A stretch of DNA of 6,887 bases from NCBI GenBank assembly GCA_023389045.1, contig JAEWEZ010000015.1:1-6887 (forward strand), given 5' to 3'. The number at the start of each line of letters is the position of its first letter. Position 1 is the first letter of the stretch. This DNA comes from Actinomycetes bacterium. GTDB lineage: Bacteria > Actinomycetota > Actinomycetes > Actinomycetales > Dermabacteraceae. Position numbers and translations under genes: made by a program. Under the pieces are notes generated by a model that had not been told where the DNA came from, searched no databases, and saw only the letters and a program-made list of their open reading frames with translations. Below are positions 1 through 5,571 of this stretch, piece by piece.

Positions 1-33
1 GGGGTGGCTATGGGAGGAGGTCAAGGAGCGGGG

Positions 34-150
34 TGTGGACCAATCCCAAAAGTTATCCACAGCGATCTCCACAGTGGTGGATAGATGACACCGTTGTGGT
101 TCCGCAGGATGGCTCGGGTTATCCCCAATCTTGTCCACAACTGGGGATAA
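34..150. promoter_or_regulatory. Cluster of DnaA-box-like sites (possible origin element)
   Basis: Compared with the DnaA box TTRTCCACA, there are two exact matches: TTATCCACA at 53-61 and TTGTCCACA at 131-139. Three sites differ at one base: TGTGGACCA at 34-42 (minus-strand box TGGTCCACA), TTATCCCCA at 119-127 and TGGGGATAA at 142-150 (minus-strand box). Two sites differ at two bases: 65-73 and 76-84. The boxes at 119-127 and 142-150 are perfect inverted copies flanking the exact box at 131-139. Seven sites in about 117 bases, in both orientations and in locally AT-richer, gene-free DNA, resemble an actinobacterial origin or a secondary DnaA-binding cluster. The dnaA and dnaN genes are not visible, so calling this oriC is inference. 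Confidence 0.55.
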
Positions 151-196
151 TCACAGCCATGTGATTCGGTGGGCGACACGTTTGCGTCCCCAGCCT

Positions 197-230
197 GGGG
201 TGTTTCCGGGGTGGGGCGTGAAGGGGCGGG
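197..230 (+). other. G-run tract with G-quadruplex potential
   Basis: The plus strand has G-runs of 4, 4, 4, 4 and 3 with linkers of 7, 1, 6 and 1 bases, which meets the common G3+N1-7 pattern. Read as transcript from the minus strand (downstream of the rhomboid gene), the same stretch is C-rich. Function is not known, and G-rich runs arise easily in such a GC-rich genome. Confidence 0.35.
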
Positions 231-376
231 CGGTGGCCAGTGGAAAACCAGCGGTCGGCAGAGCACCCGCTGGCGATCAGGAAAACCGCTGGCAGGCAGC
301 GCAACGTCAGGTAATCGGGGCAACCGCAGGCAGGCGGGCAAGCACTGGCAATCGGAACCACCGCTCGCCGTCGAGA

Positions 377-438
377 GAACTGGCGTTATACGGTCAGCTA
401 CGACATATACGCCGCAGCCGGTCATATACCGCCAATTC
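377..438 (-). repeat. 62-bp imperfect palindrome, copy 1 (minus orientation)
   Basis: Read on the minus strand, this aligns over all 62 bases without gaps to the copies at 4294-4355 and 4474-4535. The element opens GAATTGGCGGTATA, closes TATAACGCCAGTTC, and has a central GCTGCGGC-GTATAT-GTCGTAGC hairpin core. In this copy almost the whole element can fold on itself, with about three true mismatches in 29 pairs and several G:U-type pairs. It begins about 160 bases after the rhomboid stop codon, in the same orientation as the rhomboid transcript. It could be a REP/MITE-like dispersed repeat, a processing or termination hairpin, or a small structured RNA. Confidence 0.85.
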
Positions 439-505
439 CCAACCAGTAACCACGTGAGAGTGAGGCTGGAGCGGGGGGTGCAGCCGGGCTAGGGCCGGAG
501 TGGGG

Positions 506-536
506 ACCGAGCCGAGGCAGGAGCGAAGGGCTCGGT
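506..536 (-). terminator. Candidate hairpin terminator after the rhomboid gene
   Basis: ACCGAGCC (506-513) and GGCTCGGT (529-536) form a perfect 8-bp stem with a 15-base loop, about 62 bases downstream of the rhomboid stop on the minus strand. There is no T-tract, so this is not a classic intrinsic terminator. It may act with the downstream 62-bp palindrome or simply be a GC-rich coincidence. Confidence 0.3.
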
Positions 537-597
537 GCGCGGAGCCATCCCGTCGTCGAACATCCAACTGACCAGGTAAAACAACCCAGAACCCGCC

Positions 598-1731
598 TCA
601 CCAGGTGGCAAAAGCCTCCGGGCCCACGGCAGCAGCCTTGATCGCGATCAGCACCAGGCAGAGCACCAGCCCACCAGCGAGCACCCCAGCATGCATGAGG
701 GCAGACTTGCGCGCCAAGGCCACCCTGTCGTCCCCCGGGCGGGCCGTGGGACGGAGCGCGAACATCGCCGCCGTCATCGCCGTGCCCAGCACCAAACCAC
801 CCAGGTGCCCCTCCCAGGAAATCCCCGGCACGGTGAAGGTGATGACCAGGTTCAAGACGATCAGCACCACCACCTGACCGGCCTCCGCGCCCATCTTGCG
901 CTGCGCAATGAAGAGGCTGCCGAACAGGCCGAACACACCGCCCGATGCACCGAGCGTGTGCGTCACCCACGAGGTAGACGCCGGATCAGCGAACAAGAGA
1001 ACCGTCACGTGACCTGCGATAACAGACACCAGGAAGAGGCCCAGGTAGCGCCAGCGTCCGAGCGCCTGCTCCATGTAGCCGCCGATAGCCCACAGAGCCC
1101 AGCCGTTCAGCAGCAGATGCATGATCCCGCCGTGCACAAAGCCTGCCGAAATAAAGGTCCACGGCATGGCGAGCGCCCGGTAGGGACCGAAAATCGCCAG
1201 CGTCTCCACGAGCCCACCGGAGACCAACTGCCCCAGGAAGAACAGGCCCAGCAGGGTGTAGGTGACCACCGGGGTGTGCGAGGCGATCCCGCCGCCCATG
1301 GCATTACGCGGGGCCGAACCGGCCTGACGTCGTGCCAGCTCACGGTCACAATCCACGCAGCGCACGCCCACGGCTGCGGCGCGCTGACACTCCGGGCAGG
1401 CCGGCAGTTCGCAGCGCTGGCAGCGCACATAGGCCACGCGGTCCGTGTGGCGCGGGCACACTGGCTGCCCGTCGGGGCTCGTGGGAACGGGCTGCGGTGC
1501 GTGCTCGCTCGGCTGTCCGTATTCGGGCCGACGACGCTGCGTGGGGAACGGCTGCGCTGGTGAGGGTGCCGACGGGTCCGCTGCGGCCGGCTGCGGTGCG
1601 GCCGACTCGGATGCGGCCGGCCAGGGTGGCGTCTGCGCCGCAGACGATTCGTCGCTGCGGAAAGGCGAGGGCTCGGGCTGCTCCTGCGGGTTTTCGTCCG
1701 GGGCGCCGTAGCCGTACGTGGGGCGTTCCAT
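598..1731 (-). CDS. Rhomboid family intramembrane serine protease with N-terminal zinc-finger-like domain
   Basis: This is a 377-residue membrane protease that is expected to cleave transmembrane segments of substrates within the bilayer; its substrate is unknown. Residues 1-90 are Pro/Ala/Ser/Gln-rich and likely disordered. Residues 92-128 carry eight possible zinc ligands (C92, H95, C104, C107, C112, C115, C125, C128), a B-box-like module common in actinobacterial rhomboids. About seven hydrophobic segments follow (near 153-171, 191-215, 227-247, 262-276, 284-302, 305-325, 345-365). Catalytic features are intact: H205 and N209 in HLLLN (oxyanion side), S263 in GASGG, and H309 in WEGHLGG. 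The extra C-terminal segment gives the 6+1 layout. The ATG at 1731 follows a purine-rich AGGAATGAGG, which supports this start. The gene lies in the same direction as ppiA, its usual neighbour, but is separated from it by the opposing MMPL gene. Family assignment is secure; physiological role is not. Confidence 0.95.
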   Translation of the reverse strand: MERPTYGYGAPDENPQEQPEPSPFRSDESSAAQTPPWPAASESAAPQPAAADPSAPSPAQPFPTQRRRPEYGQPSEHAPQPVPTSPDGQPVCPRHTDRVAYVRCQRCELPACPECQRAAAVGVRCVDCDRELARRQAGSAPRNAMGGGIASHTPVVTYTLLGLFFLGQLVSGGLVETLAIFGPYRALAMPWTFISAGFVHGGIMHLLLNGWALWAIGGYMEQALGRWRYLGLFLVSVIAGHVTVLLFADPASTSWVTHTLGASGGVFGLFGSLFIAQRKMGAEAGQVVVLIVLNLVITFTVPGISWEGHLGGLVLGTAMTAAMFALRPTARPGDDRVALARKSALMHAGVLAGGLVLCLVLIAIKAAAVGPEAFATW

Positions 1732-1910
1732 GCCTCATTCCTACACGAGTGCGCTGAACAGTGGCAGGTGACGGCACTCTCCTTTCGCGACGGGAGTGGC
1801 GGCGAGGTGCGGCGGCGGGGGCAGGGGCGAGTGCGACGGGGCGCCGTCGCTGTAGTGCAAGCGCAGTGGGCAACCCCACCCGCGCACCCCACCCGGAATA
1901 CATCGAACGG

Positions 1911-1941
1911 TTGATCCGCCCACTACCTGCGGATTCATAGT
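1911..1941 (+). promoter_or_regulatory. Weak promoter candidate for the MMPL gene
   Basis: TTGATC (1911-1916) and CATAGT (1936-1941) each match the vegetative -35 and -10 hexamers at four of six positions. The 19-base spacer is longer than ideal. Transcription would begin some 30 bases before the ATG at 1978, a sensible leader length. The match could arise by chance. Confidence 0.25.
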
Positions 1942-1965
1942 GCGAATGCCATCTCCTCCGCTCTG

Positions 1966-1971
1966 AAAGGA
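1966..1971 (+). promoter_or_regulatory. Ribosome binding site of the MMPL gene
   Basis: AAAGGA lies six bases before the ATG at 1978 and only three before the in-frame GTG at 1975. The spacing favours the ATG as the start codon. Confidence 0.6.
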
Positions 1972-1977
1972 CCCGTG

Positions 1978-4272
1978 ATGGCCACGTTCCTCACCGGCCG
2001 ACGCTCCGCCTGGGGCGTGCTGGCTATTTCCCTTCTTGTGCTCCTGGCGATGATGGGGCTGCTTCGCGGCTCCGGCCCCGTCGCCGGGATGGATGCACTC
2101 CCCTCCTCCGCCGAATCCTCACGTGCCCTGGCCGTGGCCGATCGCCTCGAAGGCTCCCGCTTCCAGCCGGTGTTTGCCGTGGTCACCCGCACCGACGGCG
2201 GCCCACTCACGGCGGAAGACGCTGCCGCGATCGCGCAACTGCGCAGCGATCTGAGTGCGGTCACGGGGCGGGACACCGTCGGCCCCATGCCCTCCGAGGA
2301 TGGCCGCGCGGATCTCGCCATGGCCACCGTGGATACCGGCCAGAGCAATGAGGCGGTTGACGCGGAGATCACCGCGCTGCGGCAAGCCGCGCAGCACTGG
2401 GCGCCAGATTCGCTATCGGTGCAGGTCACGGGCGGTCCGGCGGTCGGCTCGGACATTCGCGGGGCTTTCGCCGATGCCGACTTCACGCTGCTCGCGGTCA
2501 CGGTCGCGGTGGTGGCGGTCCTGCTGCTTCTGACCTACCGCTCGCCGGTGCTGTGGCTGCTGCCGCTCACGGTGGTCGCGCTTGCCGACAGCGCCTCGAA
2601 GAGCCTGACCGACAGTCTCGGCGAGCATTTCTCCCTGGCCTTTGATGCGGGCGTGATCAGCGTGCTCGTCTTCGGGGCCGGCACCAACTACGCGCTCCTG
2701 CTGATCTCTCGGTATCGGGAGGAGCTGCGCCGCCAGGAGGATCACCGTGCTGCGCTGGCGACTGCGTGGCGCACCACCGCTCCGGCCATCCTGGCCTCGA
2801 ATGTGACGGTGGTCCTCGCACTGCTGACCCTGCTCGCGGCGATCATGCCGGCCACCCGCGGGCTCGGGGTGGCTGCAGCGGCGGGCCTCCTCGTGGCGCT
2901 CGTGGCGGTGCTGTTCCCGCTCACCTCTCTGCTGGCGGTGTGTGGTCGACGGGTGTGCTGGCCGTTTGTTCCGCGCCCGACGGGGGTGTTCGCCCCGGGT
3001 GGGGTGGCCGCAGTGCGTGGAGGCGTAGCCGGGTGGAGCGGCGGTTCCTCCACAACCGAGCGAGACCGCGAATCCTCCACAACCGATTCCTCCCCACACC
3101 ACGCTGCCGAGCACGAGGCCTGCCACGAGGCCGAGCGAGGATTCTTTGCCCGCATCGCCTCCGCCGTCACGGCACGGCCCCTCTTCGCCGCGGCCACTGG
3201 CCTCACACTGCTCGCGGTGATGGCTGCCGGTCTGCTGGGAACCAGGGTCGGACTGTCACAGAACGAGCAGTTCGCCTCCGCTAACGAGTCCTCCACAGGC
3301 TTCGCGGTGATGGCGGAGCATTACGGTGCAGGCCAGTCCGCGCCCCACCGCATCGCCGTGCCCATCGCTCAGGCCGAGGCTGTGCAGGCTCGGATCGCGA
3401 AGGTGCCCGGCATCGAGAGCGTTCGACCGGCCGGCACCACCCCCGACGGCTGGACGGTGCTGAGCGCCGTCGGCACCGCGCAGCCCGAGTCGCCCCAAGC
3501 CTTCGACGAAGTGCGCGCCGTGCGCGATGCCGCCCGTGCCGACAGCCTGGACGCGCTGGTGGGCGGAACCTCGGCCAAGGCCTTCGACGTGCGCGAAGAC
3601 TCCTTCCAGGATCTTGCGATGATCGCCCCGCTGATCCTGCTCGTGGTCCTCGCCGTGCTGGTGATCCTGCTGCGAGCCGTGGTTGCTCCGCTCATCCTGC
3701 TGCTCGTAAATCTCTTCAGCGCGGTGGCCGCGATCGGCCTCGGGGTCGGCGTGGGCAAGCTCTTCTTCGACATCCCAGCGCTCGACGTCACCGTCCCGCT
3801 GATCGCCTTCCTGTTCCTGGTAGCGCTTGGGGTGGACTACACGATCTTCCTGGTGCATCGGGCGCGGCATGAGGCTGCCCGCTTTGGGACTCGACGCGGC
3901 ATGGTCCGGGCTGTGTCCTCCACCGGCGTGGTCATCACCAGTGCGGGTGTGGTGCTCGCCGCGGTCTTCGCCGCGCTCGGCGTGCTTCCGCTCGAGGTGC
4001 TGTTCCAGCTGGGCCTCATCGTGGGCCTCGGCGTTCTGCTTGACACGGTGGTGGTGCGCACGATCGTGGTTCCGGCACTGTTTGCCCTGGTGGGTGACCG
4101 GATGTGGTGGCCGACGCGGCCGGCGAGCGCGGAGCCCGCCGGGTTGGCTATCGGGGCTTCTGCTGAGGCTGCAGCCTCGTCGCCAGCGGAGCCCGGCAGC
4201 AATGACAGTGCCGCCTCGAAGAAGGCCACCGACGCAGACACGCCCGAGCCCGCCAAGACCGGCGTGAGCTGA
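1978..4272 (+). CDS. MMPL family (RND superfamily) membrane transporter
   Basis: This is a 764-residue integral membrane protein of the MMPL branch of RND transporters, whose members export lipids, glycolipids or drugs using the proton gradient; the substrate here is unknown. Segments fit the twelve-helix plan: TM1 near 11-30, an outer domain 35-165, TM2-6 between 167 and 322, a cytoplasmic linker about 323-395, TM7 near 401-421, a second outer domain about 425-545, TM8-12 between 548 and 703, then a disordered Ala/Ser/Pro tail. TM10 has the expected D620-Y621 pair (GVDYTIFLVHR). The matching TM4 motif reads GAGTNYALLLISRYREEL, with Asn237 where many relatives have Asp. The linker carries a short internal duplication (SSTTERDRE/SSTTDSSPH). 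The start at 1978 is preferred over GTG 1975 by Shine-Dalgarno spacing. No regulator or lipid-synthesis gene is adjacent, so context does not suggest a cargo. The gene stands alone and opposes both neighbours. Confidence 0.93.
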   Translation: MATFLTGRRSAWGVLAISLLVLLAMMGLLRGSGPVAGMDALPSSAESSRALAVADRLEGSRFQPVFAVVTRTDGGPLTAEDAAAIAQLRSDLSAVTGRDTVGPMPSEDGRADLAMATVDTGQSNEAVDAEITALRQAAQHWAPDSLSVQVTGGPAVGSDIRGAFADADFTLLAVTVAVVAVLLLLTYRSPVLWLLPLTVVALADSASKSLTDSLGEHFSLAFDAGVISVLVFGAGTNYALLLISRYREELRRQEDHRAALATAWRTTAPAILASNVTVVLALLTLLAAIMPATRGLGVAAAAGLLVALVAVLFPLTSLLAVCGRRVCWPFVPRPTGVFAPGGVAAVRGGVAGWSGGSSTTERDRESSTTDSSPHHAAEHEACHEAERGFFARIASAVTARPLFAAATGLTLLAVMAAGLLGTRVGLSQNEQFASANESSTGFAVMAEHYGAGQSAPHRIAVPIAQAEAVQARIAKVPGIESVRPAGTTPDGWTVLSAVGTAQPESPQAFDEVRAVRDAARADSLDALVGGTSAKAFDVREDSFQDLAMIAPLILLVVLAVLVILLRAVVAPLILLLVNLFSAVAAIGLGVGVGKLFFDIPALDVTVPLIAFLFLVALGVDYTIFLVHRARHEAARFGTRRGMVRAVSSTGVVITSAGVVLAAVFAALGVLPLEVLFQLGLIVGLGVLLDTVVVRTIVVPALFALVGDRMWWPTRPASAEPAGLAIGASAEAAASSPAEPGSNDSAASKKATDADTPEPAKTGVS
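3046..3086 (+). repeat. 14-bp direct repeat inside the MMPL linker
   Basis: TCCTCCACAACCGA occurs at 3046-3059 and again at 3073-3086, 27 bases (nine codons) apart and in frame. It duplicates an SSTT-acidic segment in the cytoplasmic linker between the two halves of the transporter. It is probably a local slippage duplication in a tolerant region. Confidence 0.7.
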
Positions 4273-4293
4273 GCAGAGCCACGGCACCGAGCA

Positions 4294-4355
4294 GAACTGG
4301 CGGTATAGAGCCGACTGCGGCGTATATGTCGTAACGGGCGATATACCGCCAGTTC
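4294..4355 (+). repeat. 62-bp imperfect palindrome, copy 2 (plus orientation)
   Basis: The outer arms GAACTGGCGGTATA and TATACCGCCAGTTC are a perfect 14-bp inverted repeat, and the core CTGCGGC-GTATAT-GTCGTA can form a second stem that includes G:U pairs. The element starts 22 bases after the MMPL stop codon, in the direction of MMPL transcription. It may stabilise or end that message. It aligns without gaps to copies 1 and 3. Confidence 0.88.
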
Positions 4356-4473
4356 TGCCGTGATGCCGCGGGCCAACGCTCGATCCGCCGCCGCTTCCAC
4401 CCCCCATACGGGGCTGGAACTACGCCTCGGTTTTCTCCGCTCTGAAGGGCCGCCCGCTTGGGTTACCAGCGGG

Positions 4474-4535
4474 GAATTGGCGGTATATCGCCGGCTGCGG
4501 AGGATATGTCGTAGCTGCTCAAATACCGCCAGTGC
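4474..4535 (+). repeat. 62-bp imperfect palindrome, copy 3 (plus orientation)
   Basis: This aligns without gaps to the other two copies. It opens GAATTGGCGGTATA and closes AATACCGCCAGTGC. It is the most degenerate of the three, with mismatches near the outer ends and in the core. It lies 118 bases after copy 2, in the same orientation, making a tandem pair after the MMPL gene. Confidence 0.85.
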
Positions 4536-4625
4536 CCCCACGCTCACCTCTGCTCCGCACCGGCCACGCTTCGGGCACACCCCGGCAACGTCCTCACCCG
4601 GCAAAGCATTTGCCGCTATCCCTGC

Positions 4626-4734
4626 CCAGCCACAACCCCTGCCCAACCACACCCATCTCCGGCCACAGCCCTTCCCCAGCCACGCCCCCTCCCCGGCCAC
4701 AGCCCCGCCGGTCACCCTCGGCCACAGCGCTGCC
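4626..4734 (+). repeat. C-rich degenerate 17-bp repeats, possible Rho-loading tract
   Basis: Three contiguous 17-bp units follow the pattern CCRGCCACRSCCCYKCC at 4659-4675, 4676-4692 and 4693-4709. Related single units lie at 4626-4642 and 4718-4734. The plus strand is strongly C-rich and G-poor from about 4558 to 4800. The C-runs at 4669-4694 give G-quadruplex potential on the minus strand. A C-rich, G-poor transcript beyond a stop codon is what Rho factor prefers, so Rho-dependent termination of the MMPL transcript is plausible but unproven. Confidence 0.55.
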
Positions 4735-4811
4735 AAAGGGATAGCCGCCCTCGAACCACTCCACCCCTCCCACTCAGCAGCGCTTACACGGGCATCAGCC
4801 CTACACAAGCC

Positions 4812-4846
4812 ACAGCGCCGCCCTCCGGACCGGAGGGCGGTGCTGT
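4812..4846. terminator. Strong GC-rich hairpin terminator between convergent genes
   Basis: The arms at 4812-4827 (ACAGCGCCGCCCTCCG) and 4831-4846 (CGGAGGGCGGTGCTGT) pair over 16 positions with one G:T wobble and a three-base loop. It lies 67 bases beyond the ppiA stop. On the plus side it is followed by TGCTTTCG, only weakly T-rich; on the minus side by GGCTTGTG. It most likely ends ppiA transcription and may also block read-through from the MMPL side. Confidence 0.75.
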
Positions 4847-4912
4847 TGCTTTCGCTGGACTATTCAGGCTGGTCAGGGGTGGTTCCTGCCAGCCCCGTCG
4901 GCCCTATCCAGC

Positions 4913-5449
4913 TCACTTCTCGATGGTGACCTTCTCGATCACGACATCCTCGAGCGGACGGTCACGCATGTCGGTCTTCACCTTGGCGATCTTATCCACA
5001 ACCTTCTTGGAGTCCTCATCGGCCACCTCACCGAACACGGTGTGCTTGCCGTGCAGGTACTGGGTGGGGGCCACGGTGATGAAGAACTGCGAGCCGTTGG
5101 TGCCGGAGGGGCGGCCGGTGATCGCGTTCATGCGCTTGCCGGCATTGGCCATGGCCAGCTTGTAAGGCTCGTTGAAGTTCTTCTCGGAGATCTCGTCGTC
5201 GAAGGTGTAGCCGGGGCCGCCGGTGCCCACGCCCAGGGGGTCGCCGCCCTGGATCATGAACCCGTCGATGATGCGGTGGAAGATCACGCCATCGTAGAAG
5301 GGGCGGGTGACCTTTTCGCCGGTCTCGGGGTCGGTGAACTCGCGGCTGCCCTCGGCGAGGCCAACGAAGTTCTCGACGGTGCGGGGGGCGTGGTCGGGGA
5401 ACAGTTCCAGGCGGATATCCCCGTGGTTGGTGTGCAGAGTTGCGAACAT
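4913..5449 (-). CDS. ppiA: Peptidyl-prolyl cis-trans isomerase, cyclophilin type
   Basis: This is a 178-residue single-domain cyclophilin that catalyses cis-trans isomerisation of Xaa-Pro bonds and assists protein folding. It has no signal peptide or membrane segment, so a cytosolic location is expected. The core motif FHRIIDGFMIQGGD (57-70) contains the residues equivalent to human CypA R55, F60, M61 and Q63 (here R59, F64, M65, Q67). NGSQFFIT (118-125) and YLHGKHTVFGEV (131-142) complete the active-site face. The position of CypA Trp121 is Tyr131, a change seen in many bacterial cyclophilins that usually weakens cyclosporin binding. The ATG at 5449 has AAGGA seven bases upstream and matches the family N-terminus (MFATLHTNHGDI); the open frame continues further upstream but with no family-like sequence. 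The length is close to that of mycobacterial PpiA. A perfect DnaA box sequence lies inside the gene at 4992-5000. The assignment is secure. Confidence 0.97.
   Translation of the reverse strand: MFATLHTNHGDIRLELFPDHAPRTVENFVGLAEGSREFTDPETGEKVTRPFYDGVIFHRIIDGFMIQGGDPLGVGTGGPGYTFDDEISEKNFNEPYKLAMANAGKRMNAITGRPSGTNGSQFFITVAPTQYLHGKHTVFGEVADEDSKKVVDKIAKVKTDMRDRPLEDVVIEKVTIEK
4992..5000 (+). other. Exact DnaA box sequence within ppiA
   Basis: TTATCCACA occurs here; on the coding (minus) strand it reads as Val-Asp-Lys codons (GTG GAT AAG). It is rare by composition in a GC-rich genome, but coding constraint may explain it. Confidence 0.5.
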
Positions 5450-5456
5450 GCGGCCA

Positions 5457-5461
5457 TCCTT
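5457..5461 (-). promoter_or_regulatory. Ribosome binding site of ppiA
   Basis: On the minus strand AAGGA lies seven bases before the ATG at 5449. This fixes the short start over the longer open frame that extends to 5668. Confidence 0.75.
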
Positions 5462-5571
5462 GCACACCCGCCCTGACGGATGCTCAGGATCCTGCGGGCG
5501 ATCGGGGCGTGCCACGTGCTCTGCAGAGGGTTGATCAGCGCACGCGACCACACGCAACACGCGAGCCGAAC

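Larger units (their letters stand above)
1..597. other. Gene-free region at left edge, downstream of the rhomboid gene
   Basis: No convincing gene is seen in these 597 bases. The open frames here are short, overlap one another on both strands and encode low-complexity Arg/Pro/Gly/Ser peptides. The region holds a DnaA-box-like cluster (34-150), a G-run tract (197-230), an imperfect 20-bp direct repeat (242-261 and 280-299, both starting GGAAAACC), a 62-bp palindromic repeat (377-438) and a hairpin (506-536). A gene further left, beyond the window, may own part of this DNA. Confidence 0.7.
1732..1974. other. Divergent intergenic region between rhomboid and MMPL genes
   Basis: These 243 bases must hold the start signals of both flanking genes. 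A perfect 7-bp hairpin (GCGACGG at 1833-1839, CCGTCGC at 1844-1850) lies in what would be the rhomboid leader. No convincing minus-strand promoter was found. A weak plus-strand promoter candidate is listed separately. No operator was recognised. Confidence 0.6.
4273..4912. other. Repeat-rich intergenic region between convergent MMPL and ppiA genes
   Basis: No credible gene lies in these 640 bases. The open frames encode Pro/His/Ser-rich low-complexity peptides or the mirrored palindromes. The region holds two 62-bp palindromes (4294-4355, 4474-4535), a C-rich and G-poor tract with degenerate 17-bp repeats (about 4558-4734), and a strong hairpin (4812-4846). As plus-strand RNA, the C-rich tract looks like a Rho-loading region after the MMPL gene; this is inference. 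Confidence 0.7.

Noticed and set aside
422..970. Minus-strand open frame overlapping the rhomboid 3' end
   Set aside because: It is a shadow frame of the rhomboid gene with Gly/Arg/Cys-rich low-complexity sequence and no family-like motif.
1833..1850. 7-bp GC hairpin in the rhomboid-MMPL intergenic region as a terminator
   Set aside because: It lies upstream of both divergent genes where no transcript needs to end, and no T-tract is present.
3256..4407. Long minus-strand open frame (383 codons) opposite the MMPL gene
   Set aside because: It is antisense to a clear transporter gene. Its product is His/Arg/Gly/Gln-rich with no domain, and long antisense frames are common in GC-rich genes.
1956..4446. 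Twelve-base match CTCCGCTCTGAA at 1956-1967 and 4435-4446, on both sides of the MMPL gene
   Set aside because: A 12-mer match is expected about once by chance in a window this size, and it does not extend further or look like an attachment site.
377..4535. Reading the 62-bp repeats as a CRISPR array or as coding repeats (peptides like LRHIRRSRLYTA in several frames)
   Set aside because: Copies are not evenly spaced, two of three orientations differ, no unique spacers or cas genes exist, and the shared peptide is a by-product of the DNA repeat.
4360..4929. Plus-strand open frame of 189 codons between MMPL and ppiA
   Set aside because: It encodes Pro/His/Ser-rich sequence from the C-rich repeats and runs through a palindrome copy and the terminator. 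No ribosome binding site was seen.
5485..5520. Palindromes CAGGATCCTG (5485-5494) and CACGTG near the ppiA start
   Set aside because: They are short, isolated and not paired with any recognisable operator or promoter; they are likely chance in GC-rich DNA.
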